Source: Nemania diffusa (taxonomy: Eukaryota > Ascomycota > Sordariomycetes > Xylariales > Xylariaceae). Taken from it: a stretch of DNA of 64,000 nt. The position numbers and the translations under genes were made by a program. How positions within the stretch are numbered: position 1 is the first letter of the stretch; each line of letters begins with the position of its first letter. Shown here piece after piece: positions 1 to 11,236 of the stretch. The notes beneath the pieces are model-generated. The model was not told the DNA's origin, made no database searches, and worked only from the letters and a program-made list of their open reading frames with translations. The stretch is taken from NCBI GenBank assembly GCA_038501195.1, contig JBBPUQ010000010.1:637501-701500 (forward strand), in the 5' to 3' direction.

Positions 1-2265
1 TTGATCTTGCATGATCCATATCAGGTTGAAGGTTGCCAATAAGGCCACTTCAAATTCAGCAGGTTTATGATGCCCTCCTCGCGACTTGTCGACATCAAGA
101 CTGAAATTCGGATGACTGTAGATATTAATAGCAGCCTCCAGGTTTCCGGTTCCCTGGTGGTAGACGCCCGCCAGATACATGGAATAAAGTATCACCGTGC
201 TCCCATATGTAGGCGCTACCAAGGTCTCTAGTTGTGTTACGCAGTATTTTACTTCATCCCACTTCGTGGAAGTGGCTAGATGCAGACCGCGCAGAATATG
301 TAGATAGCACGTTGCTTCCTTTTCCCAGTCTAGATGCTGAACGGCATCTTCTAGTGAATGAGCGAACCCCCTAATTTTCGCACGATCTGGAAAGAGAATT
401 AGGACGAGTCTTGAGAGAAACAGGCAAATCACTGCTTACTCTTTGTCAATTGACTTAAGGCTTCTTCCCAAAGAGAGAACAGCTTCTTGTCGCTACGAGG
501 TTGTTGGTATAGAAGAGCGAGACCGCTGTATGTGTATCTGTGATCCATGTTAGCAATGATATAGAGCATTCATGTTGTGTTTCTTACGTAGTCGTGAAGG
601 CTTCTAGTTTGCTCCAGAATGACATGACAATATAGTCATAACCGTCACCATCCTCGCCTGGACGTATTATACTTGAGGTGTCGGAGCTGATAATAGACTG
701 GTTATTAGCTTGTTTGTGGATTGGAAGTAGAAGCTGTCTATCCTGAAAGCCCCAGTTTGCATTTTTAATAGATGCATCCATCTTATCCTGCAAAGCTTTT
801 AACTTCTGTGAAATCATCTGGGGTGACTTTTGCTGAAGACTGCAGGCAAGGTCTAAGACAAGTTGTAATACATCTAATTGCATGATAGTCATGGAATCCT
901 CTAGTTGGTATTTAGAGGCCTGGGCTATACAAGCCTGTATACGCACAATAGCGTCGTCTTTCATCACCCTGAGATGACTTAGCGCCTCTAGTAAAGAAGC
1001 GACGGCGAAAATGGGACGGTCGCCCCTTTGACTAGCTAATATTGTGATGGCTCTCAGATTTTCTAAGGCGTGGGCTTCGGTAGGGTTTAGGGATTGTAAG
1101 TAGAAGGATGTTTTTAAGAAGCGGAACGCGTATACCCAATGTGTATGCTTGACTCTTTTAAGTTGTTAGATCTAGTTGTCTACCCCAAACTGGGAAAAGA
1201 AACCACTTACACCTCGGCATCCCGAATTCGCGCATCTACAGCAATCAGAGCTGCCTTCTCCTTGTGTTGGGAGAAAAGCAATTGGACTTGCAGAAAATGC
1301 ATGCAGTACTTGAGATCAGTAAATCGGTTCTGTGGTTTAGGTTGTGAGCCTCCATGTGCTATAACAGATCGTCGGCAGAATCACATACCCTGTCACAAAG
1401 TGTGATACCTTTTGTCAAGGCAGTCTCAGCTTCCATGACGTTGTTGGTCTCTGTGCAGAGAATATTGGCATATCGGAGCCGGGCTAGGGCTTCCAATCGC
1501 GGAGATAGTTTATTACTACCAATGGCAACCTCGAGACAAGCCAGACCTGTCGCGATCAGCTTTTGATAGTCATGAACACTCCGCTCATCAAGAGTTGCCG
1601 CAATATCCCGGACACTTTTCCGCGCTTTTATGAAAAACTCCTCGGCCATGCATATCAAGAGCGAGGTTGTGTCCTGGTGTGGGAGAAGAGTGGGCGCTAG
1701 AGCGGGCGATCTTGTAGAGCTCACACTTGGGCTTCTTGTTACGGTCTGGGACGTAAGGCGTGGGCTCGCAGATACTCTAGCGGCCTGTTCAATGCGGGCA
1801 CCCGAGCTGGCAGCCCTATGCTGGTTATTTGATATGGAATGAGGTGCGAGATGGGGGGAGTGAGGCATGATAGGGGAGTTGACATGTTGTATTATGTGAT
1901 GAGGTTGCTGAGGTTGCTGTTGTTGCTGTTGTTGAAGTTGGGGCTGAGGCTGAGGTTGGATAGCTTGATAGGAAGAGGGCGAAGATGAAGCAACAGAAAC
2001 CGGAGGAGGCATCTGTTGCCAGTCCATCCGCTGTGGCTGCTGCTGCTGGACTTGTCGTTGTTGGAGTTGTGGCAGTGCCATTTGCTGTTGCTGCTGGTAT
2101 TGATGTTGGTGTTGGTGTTGTTGAATATACTGGTTTGGAGGTTGGATGGGCTGTTGGATCGATTGCATCATCTGAGCCGACGAGTGCATGGCATTTTGCG
2201 GCGAGGGTTGGGCATAGGGCCGCTGGTCGAATGAAGGGTCGTAGCCATGGAATTGGTAATTCGTA

Positions 2266-2309
<44 letters not shown>

Positions 2310-2684
2310 TTGCTGCTGTTGCTGCTGATGTTGCTGATGTTGCTGTGGTAGTAGTGGAGGTGCTGGCGGCAGCTGATGTTGCCGATGCGACTGCGGGTGC
2401 GAAGGTGGGACTCTGTGATGTGATACTGGTATTTGGTTCGGCTGTTGTGAAGTCGGATGAGAGTAAATGGCCGTGGTAATAGTCGGCGCAAAGGTTACAC
2501 CGTTCTGGTACTGCTGCTGCTGCTGCTGCTGGTGGTTCTGGTGCTGGACCTGTTGCTGCGAGCTATTCGTATGCGGGCTCGCCCAGCCGTTGTGCGATTC
2601 GGGAGCATATTGATGGTGATGTTGGTGGTTTTGCTGGTTGAACCCCAGCTGTTGGCCATGGGGCAAAGGGCCAGGATATGTCAT
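1..2684 (-). CDS. MAU2: MAU2/SCC4-type sister chromatid cohesion loading factor (3' part cut by window edge)
   Basis: This is the Scc4/Mau2 partner of Scc2, which loads cohesin on chromatin in the nucleus. Exons read 2684-1389, 1329-1213, 1147-588, 537-440 and 386 to beyond position 1; phases agree at every joint and introns are 50-65 bp. The first ~340 residues are Gln/His/Pro/Ser-rich and look disordered, with a pure Gln run. The ordered part starts near LLICMAEEFF and reads as TPR-like helices, for example CDRNRFTDLKYCMHFL across the first intron and HWVYAFRFLK across the second, which fits the Cohesin_load family. At least 688 residues are in the window; the remaining C-terminus lies to the left. 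Upstream it shares a 797-bp divergent intergenic region with the YheT-like gene. The identification rests on remembered family sequence, not a search. Confidence 0.85.
2266..2346. repeat. CAG/CAA trinucleotide tract (poly-Gln) inside MAU2
   Basis: On the plus strand this is a run of CTG with interspersed TTG and some ATG, so on the coding strand it is CAG broken by CAA and CAT. It encodes an almost pure glutamine run of about 20 residues in the low-complexity N-terminus of the MAU2-like protein. A shorter CTG run lies at about 2512-2531 in the same exon. Such tracts commonly vary in length between strains. Confidence 0.9.
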
Positions 2685-3481
2685 AATTCCGCGTCTTCTA
2701 GCGCCATCTATACCATCTCTTTATATCCCATATGACGCACCATCCGTGAATTCGTTGTTCGCCCTTGTCGCTGCACGTATAGGGAGGCCGGTGGGTAGGG
2801 AGTGTGAGCTTGCGTCGTCGCTCGTTCCTGTAGTGACGATTGGTCCACTGACAAGTTGCTTTAGCCAGGTCGTTTGGCCTTGTGAGAGTGGGTCGGGGCG
2901 CGGCGCGCTTCAATTCTCAGCCTCGAAGGAGACAACCAGAGTCATGTGATGTAACCACCCGCCGGCTAAAAGTATTAGTACCTAAAAAGGACTAGCCCAA
3001 AGTTACGCTAGACTGATACAGAACACCAGATATATGCCTACTAATTTAAGCAGCTAACTCGAGCTTTCCACGTCATCTTAGCCTTAGGAATTTTATATAA
3101 AAAAAACAATGATCGATTAAAGGCGGTACAGAGAAAATAAAAGAAAATATGACGCTATATATTGAAAATGAACTTGAATAATTTAGCCCGACTACACTCC
3201 TCTTCCCATATCAGTTATAGAGGTTGCAGGGGCTAGCCTCGACCGAGGCAAGTGGGGCCGTCGAATAGGTAGCCATTCGTGTAAGGCACCTATCTGACAA
3301 CTTAGGTAGGTATAGAAAATTCAAGATTCTTGAAAAAAAAAGCTCATTTTGATTTTACTTATTCTTATTGGCGCTAGACAAAAGCTGTTACTAATATTAA
3401 AAGGCGTAGCTGTTGACAAAAGATTCCCACATAGTGTCCAGACCATCCACCAAGTTTTTACCGAGAAATCCGGTGGTCAAA
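2685..3481. other. Divergent intergenic region between MAU2 and the YheT-like gene
   Basis: This 797-bp region must hold both promoters. It includes AT-rich stretches (about 3090-3160 and 3330-3400) and a CCTA/TAGG-type tract near 3300. I see no gene in it. An in-frame ATG at 3413 could extend the plus-strand gene by 23 residues. Confidence 0.6.
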
Positions 3482-5063
3482 ATGGACTGGTTCGGGCGGG
3501 CCAAGATCGAGTTCACGACGGCATCTAAGTCCTTGGCACTAAAGGACAAAGAGGGTAAGACGACAAGTCTTCTACAAGTGTGCCGAGACACGGTGCCTCC
3601 ATGCAACCTCAACCCATTGCTCTTCAACGGGCACCTGCAGACAGTATGGACTGTGACCAAGGCCCACGGCCCGCCCGTCCACTATAAAAGGCGTGTATTT
3701 GAGGCCGAACTCGCCAAATTCAAGGGCAGTTTTGCCGTGGATTTCGTGGTGGCGCCCTCCACCGACTCCGATGAGTCCCTGCCGCCGCGAACCACGTACT
3801 TTAGTAAGGAGGAGCTTGCGAGTATGGGCTCGGACGACTCCCGCCCCATGCTCGTCGTTCTGCATGGCCTTACCGGAGGCTCGCACGAAGTTTATCTGAG
3901 ATATGCTATCGAGTCACTGGTTGAGGAGGGTAATTGGGAAATCTGCGTCATTAACTCTCGAGGTTGCGCTAGGAGCAAGATCACATCCGGGTTATTTTAC
4001 AATGCCCGTGCAACTTGGGACACACGGCAGGTCGGTTGTGAATAAATCATTCATACTCACCCCTGGCTATTTGCTTATATTCTAGGGCAGATGGTTAAAT
4101 GGCTGCGAAAGACGTATCCTAATCGCCCATTGTTTGGTCTCGCCTTCTCCCTAGGCGCTAATATATTGACAAATGTGGGTGATTTCTCTTATTCTATCGA
4201 GAATTCAAGCAGTATTCTAACCGGTTATTAGTACATTGGTGAAGAAGGTGCAGACTGCCAGTTCAAAGCAGCAGTTGTTATTTCTAGCCCATGGAATTTA
4301 GAGATAGGCAACAAGACATTGAAAAGCACATGGATTGGACATGAGATATACCTAAAGTCTCTTGGCAGTACGTGATCAGATAACATCTGTCAATTTCCTT
4401 GCTAGTATCGAGTCGTCTAGGATACCTCATCCCCCTTCGTATTATGTGAACCTTCACTCGCCTCTAGTATGCTAATTCTATATCTAGCTTCGCTTAGAAC
4501 TCTAGTAAATAATAACAGAGTGGAGATCGAGAAATACGGCAATGTAAGCTTGTCGGAGCTCTCCAAGGTTAAGTATCTCTATGAGTTTGATAGGGCCTAT
4601 CAATGCCCGACGTGGGGATATCCGACGGAGGACGCATACTACCGAGACGCATCAAGCGTCGACTCGCTCCTGTCAGTCCGAATTCCCCTGTTGGCGATCA
4701 ACGCCGTCGACGACCCCATCGCCTCCAAGATGGGACTTCCATACCCCGAGGCCGCGAAAAACCCCTACACTGTTCTTTGCACAACATCGCTGGGAGGGCA
4801 TATTGGCTGGTTCGAACTTGGTGGTGGGAGATGGCATGGGAAGCCCGTAAGTTTATGTGCTAAGGGTTTAAGAACCTTGCGCATTGAGGGAGTTGCTAAT
4901 GCGATTTCACGAATAGGTGTATAACTTCCTTAACCATATGGCCTTCGAGATCGATCACAACAGCATAGATCCTACAGCGAGTAAGGTCAGCTACAGCACG
5001 GCAGTGAGCGCAAGTAAATTCAACCCTACACAGCGAAAATTAGACGTAGATCTACACGTATAA
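3482..5063 (+). CDS. YheT-family alpha/beta hydrolase (Eht1/Eeb1-like ester synthase/esterase)
   Basis: Predicted alpha/beta-hydrolase of the YheT/ABHD1-3 type. Yeast members Eht1, Eeb1 and Mgl2 make or hydrolyse medium-chain fatty acid esters or monoacylglycerols. Exons are 3482-4030, 4091-4174, 4232-4367, 4488-4846 and 4917-5063, giving 424 residues with all phases consistent. The N-terminal LNPLLFNGHLQT segment is typical of the family; LVVLHGLTGGS is the oxyanion region, AFSLGAN holds the nucleophile Ser, AVDDPIAS supplies the acid and GGHIGWFE the catalytic His, so the triad looks intact. An in-frame ATG 69 bp upstream would add 23 residues; I chose 3482 because the MDWFGRAKIEF start is closer to the usual family length. 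It converges on RAI1 with 115 bp between the stops. The exact substrate cannot be read from sequence. Confidence 0.85.
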
Positions 5064-5178
5064 TCTTTAGAAATTTGATTCAGCGCAAATAGAAAGAGAT
5101 AGGACATGACGAATTAACATGGGTATATATAGAGCATGGCCAGCATTCTCGATCTCGATATACCAGTTCGAGAACTAA

Positions 5179-6853
5179 TTATGTAGCAGCATTGCTGCTC
5201 AGACTCAGTTTGATCCGCCAATTAATGAATTCCTCCGTGAGAATGCTGCCGTGTCCAACTTCTTCGACTCTAAAAACCTCGATGGTCGATAAGCCGGCTT
5301 GCCTTCTTATCCTCCAAACCCCTTCATCGTTGATCGTATCTCTCAACCCTACAGTTAAGTCAGTTACGTAACGTTGATAGACATCGAAGTAGTCAATAGA
5401 GACCAGCAGACGTACAGTCTAGAAATGCGCTTGCGAAGTTAATACACGTATTGGCGTTCCAACTGCGCACGCCACGCTTTGCAGCCGTCTCCGGAATAGA
5501 AGCTGTCGGGATCTCCTCGAGTTTGGTGAGGATGCCCCCCTGGGAGCGAAAGCCAACGATAATTTTGGGCACGCCAAGTAGGAAAGACTGGATCCAGAAT
5601 TTCATGAGCTTGCGCTCGAAATTTTGCATGCCTCTATTATCGCGGATTTCGGCACTTGTCTTCAGCTCAATCCAGTTGGTCGGTGCCCCCTTTTGCGTGG
5701 GCTTGGAGTCCCAGACTTGACAAATCACAGTGTTAGTGTTTCTGTGTGATATTACCCAGATTGCTACGATTCGGAGAGGCTCACTAGCGTCAACTTCTCC
5801 GCCCAGACACAGGACCGATTTGCCAATGCCTGTTCGTACAACAGAACAATATTGGGCTTTATTGCTAACAACATGCTCGTCACGATTCTCAATGAACTCA
5901 CGGCTCACCTCACCCCAGGGTCGCGGCAAACATGATAGCGCCTCAAATTTATAACCTGTATTTCCGGTGAGCTTTGCGGCTGAAGGTAAGATAGATAGCT
6001 ATAAATGACTTTACCCCAGTAGGTCATAACTTGAGGTGAAAACTGGTTTCGTCGGCCCCGTTGCTGTTTGTTTTGTTGATCTCTGGAGGCTTTCTTGAAT
6101 TCATAATTGTCCTCGATGAAGCTTCACCGCTGTTAGATTTGTCTGATTTTGTTCGAAATAACGAGGGGCAGAGTCATACATGCAATCCTTCGGAAAGATT
6201 AGTAGGGAAGTCCTTAGGAAGGATTGGTAGATTTACGAACTTGATAGAGAGTTGCATTCATTTCGAAGCTAGCATGAACACAACAGTTAAGTGTGCGCTT
6301 TTATCATCAACAATATTATCGTTTACATACCCATCTCTATCCTCAAACGGCGCCGACATTATCTATGAGATACAATTAGACATTATTACATGTATGAATC
6401 ATGTTTAAAGAGTAGATTGCTCGCCTTGGTCATCATACCACGCCATGTGACAATGTTCGCATCAATCTTCTTCCCCTCTTCTTTCTCGTGAGCTGCGATG
6501 GTTTTCAACAAGCTATCTAGATGCTCATCTATTGATTCATCGTGTTTGTCGAACCTGTCGAAACCTTTGGACAAGTCTGCTCCCAGTCGAGGGGGATAAT
6601 ACCATTGCATCGACCTGTCGTCGAGGTGAAACTCATGTTTATCGTCGTAGGAAAAGCATGCAAATTCCTTAGAACGGATTAGTCAGATACAAGAATATGC
6701 ATTGAGTACTTTGCCGAGGGCAGAATGATTGAGGCATTGAATATGGGCCTTCGCCATTGCCGTATGGGGTAGCTGTACCTTGGGCCGCTTCACTGGCTCA
6801 CTGTCGCCGTTAAAACGGCCGATCGGCTGGATATTGAAAACGGGCGAGGTCAT
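5179..6853 (-). CDS. RAI1: Rai1/DXO-family decapping nuclease (Rat1-interacting protein)
   Basis: Rai1 binds and stimulates the nuclear 5'-3' exonuclease Rat1 and removes aberrant or unmethylated mRNA caps. Start MTSPVFNIQPIGRFNGD at 6853 is characteristic. Exons read 6853-6779, 6667-6425, 6362-6331, 6268-6241, about 6120-6015, 5955-5416 and 5348-5179, about 397 residues, the family length. Visible motifs: YYPPRLGADLSKGFD, TWRGMMTK, FEMNATLYQ, FIEDNYEFK, YWGYKFE, the metal-binding GGEVD and ELKTS, and KFWIQSFLLGVPKI. The intron at 6363-6424 begins GC rather than GT. The joint between the exon ending 6241 and the one starting near 6120 cannot be closed in frame with any GT-AG or GC-AG pair I can find: the only nearby acceptor leaves one extra base. 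This is either unusual splicing or a frameshift; the rest of the gene is intact. Confidence 0.85.
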
Positions 6854-7786
6854 TTTGAAACTCAACCCTTTTGAGTAAACAGTCTTAAACAAGCTAGATA
6901 AGAATGGAAGACCTTTCATGCGCAAGAATGGACATTGGTCTATTGACAGTGGTAAGTGAAAGAGGTCGCACGCACGGCGACTCAATGATATATGAAGATG
7001 TACCTAGGTTACCGAACCCATGGTAAACCCCACCAATTTTCAACCAATCAAATGTCCCATCATTCTACTCCAGGTTTATACGATTATTTATACCTCTCTT
7101 CAAGTTCTTTGTATGAGGAAATTATGTAGGCATCTATTACTCGATATAAAAATAGATATCGTAGATGTCCAAGACATGCATGCTAAATACCATTGGCACA
7201 TAAACAAGTACCCCGGAAGAAAATGGCCAAAAATGTAGTTGATGAGCGCAAAAATCTTGACTAGCCTAAAATCCCCGAGGATGATATGAAGAGGATATAA
7301 TTCTCTTATAAGCAGGTCACTATAACAACACTAATCACGTAAGAAAGTTGTGTAGTTAATTGGTTCATCATACATCATATAAGTAGGTAACTACCTACCT
7401 ACATGTATATAAGTAATGTGGGGTGTTATGTACCACCTGTAGCTGTATCCACCCACTACTGGTAGATAACCTAACAATATCAGTTTCCAAGGGTCCCATC
7501 GCAAGCTCCCGCACCATCACACCATCTTAACCTACTTATTCATCTAGCTAAGCTCCACCACTTAACCTACCTACCCATAACCAATCATCACAAGCTTCTT
7601 TCTATCCAACCTAGAACTCAGCAACCGAATTCTCAAAATACCCGTCCTTCCGGTCCATTGACCTTGTGTATAGACGACTATTATTACCCCTACGAAGGTG
7701 CAAGAGTATATCAACACAACACAGCGCGACGTGAACCTCGCCATCTATAGCCCCTCAGCCTGCACCCCGCTGTCTCGTCCTCCCAA
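6854..7786. other. Divergent intergenic region upstream of RAI1 and the poly-Ala gene
   Basis: This 933-bp region is AT-rich and contains a small inverted tract at about 7380-7400 (GTAGGTA followed by TACCTAC), one of the dispersed TAGG/CCTA tracts of the window. A C/T-rich segment with CCTACC motifs precedes the plus-strand gene. I see no gene here. Confidence 0.5.
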
Positions 7787-8491
7787 ATGGCCGATCGCGC
7801 GCCGCTCCCGAGCCTACGCCAAGGCGCAAGCCGCCTGACGCGCGCAGCAACGAGCGCAGCAGTCGTGCGGCGCAACCTATTCCAGGGCCAGCTGACGCGA
7901 CGACCTACAGCAGCCGAGACCGCGAGGCTGGGCGGCGGAGGAGCTGGTCCAGCCAGCGCCGCGGCAGCGGCAGCAGCAGCAGCAGCGGCGGCGGCGGCTG
8001 CGGCAGTAAACACGTCTTCGTCGTCCGCCGAGACGCTGCGCCTTGACGCCGACGTGCTCTCTGAGTCCTCCGAGATCGTGATCCGCGACAAGAACGGCGA
8101 GTTCGAGGTCGAAGACCCGCCCACGCCACCGCTGGACGACCCGGACGATGAGGCCGCCCTCGATGATGCGCAGGAGAATGAACGTACGCGGGTTCCGAGT
8201 CTCCCCTTTTTGCGTCGCGAATCAGAGAAAAATCATTTACTTACCATAGTGGCTATTGTGTATAGGCGAAAGGCATAAATTAGCGGAGGCCGTCCGACAC
8301 CACCAGATCAATTACACGCGCATGGCAGCGCAGCCTGAAGGTAAATAAGGGTAGGATTATGCTAAGCGCCGAGACTAACAACCAAAGCAGAAGTTCTCGA
8401 GACCCTCAAGGCCAGTATGAGGGCAAAGGTAGCCGCGTTGGCTGAAGACAATTGGATGTACGAAGCTGAAGAACCTCCACGGGTACATTGA
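7787..8491 (+). CDS. Hypothetical protein with poly-alanine tract
   Basis: I do not recognise a named family. Exons 7787-8183, 8266-8340 and 8391-8491 join in frame to 190 residues. The N-terminus is basic (RQGASRLTRAATSAAVVRRN), followed by an Ala run of about 17 residues coded by mixed GCN codons, then an acidic Pro-rich part (EFEVEDPPTPPLDDPDDE) and a C-terminal helical stretch, RHKLAEAVRHHQINYTRM and VLETLKASMRAKVAALAEDN, ending EEPPRVH. The helical C-terminus continues smoothly over both introns, which supports a real gene. There is no signal peptide or membrane segment; a nuclear or cytosolic adaptor is possible but unproven. It converges on GET4 with 82 bp between stops. Confidence 0.7.
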
Positions 8492-8573
8492 ACATAGTCA
8501 GGAAGGATACTGTTCGACAAAATATTTAGGATGGCTGTCTACTTTATGCTACACCTGTCCTTGAGCAGCTCGA

Positions 8574-9679
8574 TTAATCTAGACCCTCCGCCGCCGGCAT
8601 CGAAGTCGATGACGGAGCCTTAACAGCAGGCTTCTTCGAGCTCCCGCCTGCAGGAGCCCCACCGCCAAAGAACCCACTCATCATATCCATTAGGGGATTG
8701 CTCTGCCGGGGCTTCACGATACCAAAGTATATCTCGGCAACTATCTCTAGCGCCTCGTTCCACATCTCGAGGTCTTTGAGATGGCTAGCGTACTTTGTCG
8801 TCAGCTGCCTGTAGAGATCTGGGCTGCCTCTCTGAATGGCAAGTAGTAGTAAACCGAGGAAGTTGAGGAGCGGTATGCTTGGGAACACCCGCAAATCGGC
8901 GCTGTTACTGCTCACGTCTTGTATGCCAAGCTGGGATTGTTTATCGTCGCTAAGCAAGCTACTGAAGACGCGGTAGGATGTATTGGCGGCCCGGACGTTG
9001 GCCGTTATTAGATAGGGCAGCACCGCTCGACCGGCGTATAGGGCAGCTGTGTGTGCTTCGTCCTCCTTGAACCACTCATACTCCATGCGAGCTAGCACCT
9101 CGGCAGAATCCTTAGTGCCCAGCATGAGATGTTTCTCGGCATCGTAAACCTCGTGCTCTTCTGCGTATAGGGAACCGGCAACGTGATGGAGTTCCGGGTC
9201 GCCCGCGGGGTATTCGCCGAATCTCGAGGACCATCTGCGGACAGCGTTCTATGTTAGCACATTCCCATAGCTATTGTTACTTAAAGTACCATGCAGTGAC
9301 CGAATAGAACAAATCGGTGAACATACGATATTATTTCTCCAATATATTTCTTGCGCGTGGGCTCCTCGCTGTCGAACAGGCGCAAGCACGTCAGCAGCTT
9401 TCCTTTGGTGTTAGCATCAGGCTTGAGCTCAGCCTGTTTGTAAGTGTCGATGAGTAGCACACAGAGGTCACCCCCGCTACCGCCCTGCCCCGCCTTCAGC
9501 AGCGACTGGGCGACATTGTACAGGATGTCGATGGCGGCGGTCCAGTTGGCGGCCTTGATGTATCGTGCGGCAACAACGCGGGTCTGCTGCTGGGCTTCGT
9601 AGAACTGCCCCTCGCTGATGCGCTGCTGTAGTCGCGCGATGATCTTGCCGATCTTGTCGCCGCCTTTGGTGCCGCTCAT
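8574..9679 (-). CDS. GET4: GET4-like tail-anchored protein insertion factor
   Basis: Get4 works with Get5 to hand tail-anchored membrane proteins from Sgt2 to the Get3 ATPase in the cytosol. Two exons, 9679-9327 and 9234-8574, give 337 residues, close to the usual ~310-340. The N-terminus has IGKIIARLQQRISEGQFYEA and AARYIKAANWTAAIDILYN, the alpha-solenoid start of the family. Across the intron the reading is SWSSRFGEYPAGDPELHHV, then EYEWFKEDEAHTAALYAGRA and a long helical stretch. The C-terminus carries a Gly-rich segment (SGFFGGGAPAGGSSKK) and a Ser/Pro tail that look disordered. The intron is 92 bp with normal GT-AG ends. Confidence 0.92.
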
Positions 9680-10101
9680 ACTAGGCTAGGCTGCCTGGCA
9701 AGTTGCGTGGTGGCGACTGGGAGAGATGGAGGATTTGTTGGAATCTCTAACGGATACTCGGGTAGGCGGTAAGATATGATGCGTACACGATATATTTGGG
9801 TAAATTATAAGTGGGATCGAGCTGCAACCAAGTGTTACCTACTCAGGCAGCTAGCTAATGCTCTGCTCATAGTGGACCTGAGGAAGTGGCGGTCGTTCTA
9901 GTTCCTGGTAGTAAGAAGTTGGTGGGGTTTTATCTCAGTATGAGTGTTGGTCGTGATAGGTATATGTCTAAACGCATAAGGGCTGGGTTCAATGCTCACA
10001 GCGAAGTCTAACCCAATTTTCTATGACAGATCTCCTTTCTCTTCCCCGCCCCACATTCGTATATAGATGTCGCCATGACCTCATTCATGTAACAACAGCT
10101 T
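9680..10101. other. Intergenic: GET4 promoter and tRNA upstream region
   Basis: The 422-bp stretch holds the GET4 upstream region and the 5' flank of tRNA-Gly. I see no coding sequence and no clear TATA element. Confidence 0.5.
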
Positions 10102-10186
10102 GCATTGATGGTGTAGTGGTAGTCATCCAGACTTCCCATCTTGTTGGAAACTGTCTGGGACCCGGGTTCGATTCCCGGCCAATGCA
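10102..10186 (+). tRNA. tRNA-Gly(UCC) with a short intron
   Basis: The acceptor stem GCATTG pairs with CAATGC before discriminator A. The D arm contains GTGTAGTGGTAGTC. The T arm is CCGGG-TTCGATT-CCCGG. The anticodon arm reads CCAGA-CT-TCC-, and its 3' half TCTGG comes only after extra bases, so an intron of about 15 nt sits one base after the anticodon, the normal place for nuclear tRNA introns. Position 7-66 is an A-C mismatch. A- and B-box promoter elements lie inside the gene. The anticodon TCC reads GGA and GGG glycine codons. Confidence 0.9.
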
Positions 10187-10697
10187 TCGAAGTTCCGTTT
10201 TCTTTTTTGGCTACTTTTTATTTTCCACGTTGTAGGAAGCACAAAAAGCCTGCGTTGGAGCTAGAGTATGAACGAGTAGGGAATGTTTTTACAGCGTATA
10301 GATACTACTTGAATAAATAAGCATAGGCCGAGTTTAATACAGCAAGCACTCTTTGTCTCTTCCTTTCTGATATTTTGAGAGTAGATCAAATACTTGTCTC
10401 TATGGATAATACTTATCACGACTCGCGCTCTTTAGTTAAGCAATTGTTGCTTTGCACAGGAATTACTGAATTAGGAAAGATTCCTATATGAATACGGCGT
10501 ATTCAATAGATAGGCATAGCTTGATGGCCTTTCGTAATAGTTGGGTCCCATATAGAAAATCAAAGGGAAGCATCTAGGTATATAATAAGAAAGCTGGATT
10601 GTTTTTTTTTCTCTTCATTCTCTTCGGATATTTTCCTATCGCCTTATTTTTATATTAAATCTGTAAACTGTCTGTATTGATTGATTGACTCTTTACA
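10187..10697. other. Intergenic after tRNA-Gly
   Basis: T-runs shortly after the tRNA (about 10200-10220) fit a Pol III terminator. The rest is AT-rich upstream sequence of the next gene, with a pyrimidine-rich stretch near 10600-10640. No gene is seen. Confidence 0.5.
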
Positions 10698-11236
10698 ATG
10701 CTGCCTACTCGTTCCCTAGTCCCATCGGCCTTTAGAGCTACTATAAGCGGGGCACGACTTACACGCATGCATCCTCACCTCTACTCCATTAATATCTCAA
10801 GACAGTTCAATCCGTGCGCAATAGGATACTATAATATCCTATTAACAAAGAGCTTTAGCACAGGCTCTAGCCTCCTCTCATCATCGTCTACGTCCACGTC
10901 GGCTAAGAAAGGTGCCACCGCCAGTGCCAGCAAGGATGCGTCGTCGTCGCGTACAAGGTCAGGCACTCAAGAGACTTCACCGCCAGAAGAGAATTTTAAT
11001 ATCAGTTTTCGGGACCTTGGTATGAACCGCATCACTAAATTTGTGGTCTATACTGCCATTGGTGTATTCAGCACCATGGAGACTATCTTCTGGTGTAAGG
11101 TGCTTGTAAGTGCTTAAGCCCAAGACAGATCTGGCTCCGAGGAGCTCACTGTTTCAGACCTAAAGGAGCAATTGATTGCTGACTTGAGACAATGCAGTGG
11201 CGCTGGTGGGTTGGTGATGAAGAGGATACTGAATGA
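10698..11236 (+). CDS. Small predicted mitochondrial membrane protein
   Basis: Two exons, 10698-11105 and 11198-11236, give 148 residues. The N-terminus (MLPTRSLVPSAFRATISGAR) is rich in Arg, Ser and Ala without acidic residues and is followed by KSFSTGSSLL, the pattern of a mitochondrial presequence. A Ser/Thr/Ala-rich linker leads to FRDLGMNRITKFVVYTAIGV, one hydrophobic segment of about 20 residues, then a Trp-rich end (WCKVLWRWWVGDEEDTE) that is completed only after the intron is removed. The acidic tail after the membrane segment suggests a single-pass inner- or outer-membrane protein. I cannot name the family. The in-frame splice that restores the WRWW tail is good support for the gene. 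Confidence 0.7.

Noticed and set aside
1985..2479. 164-codon plus frame rich in Val and Ala
   Set aside because: It is the antisense image of the MAU2 poly-Gln region (CTG/TTG read in another frame).
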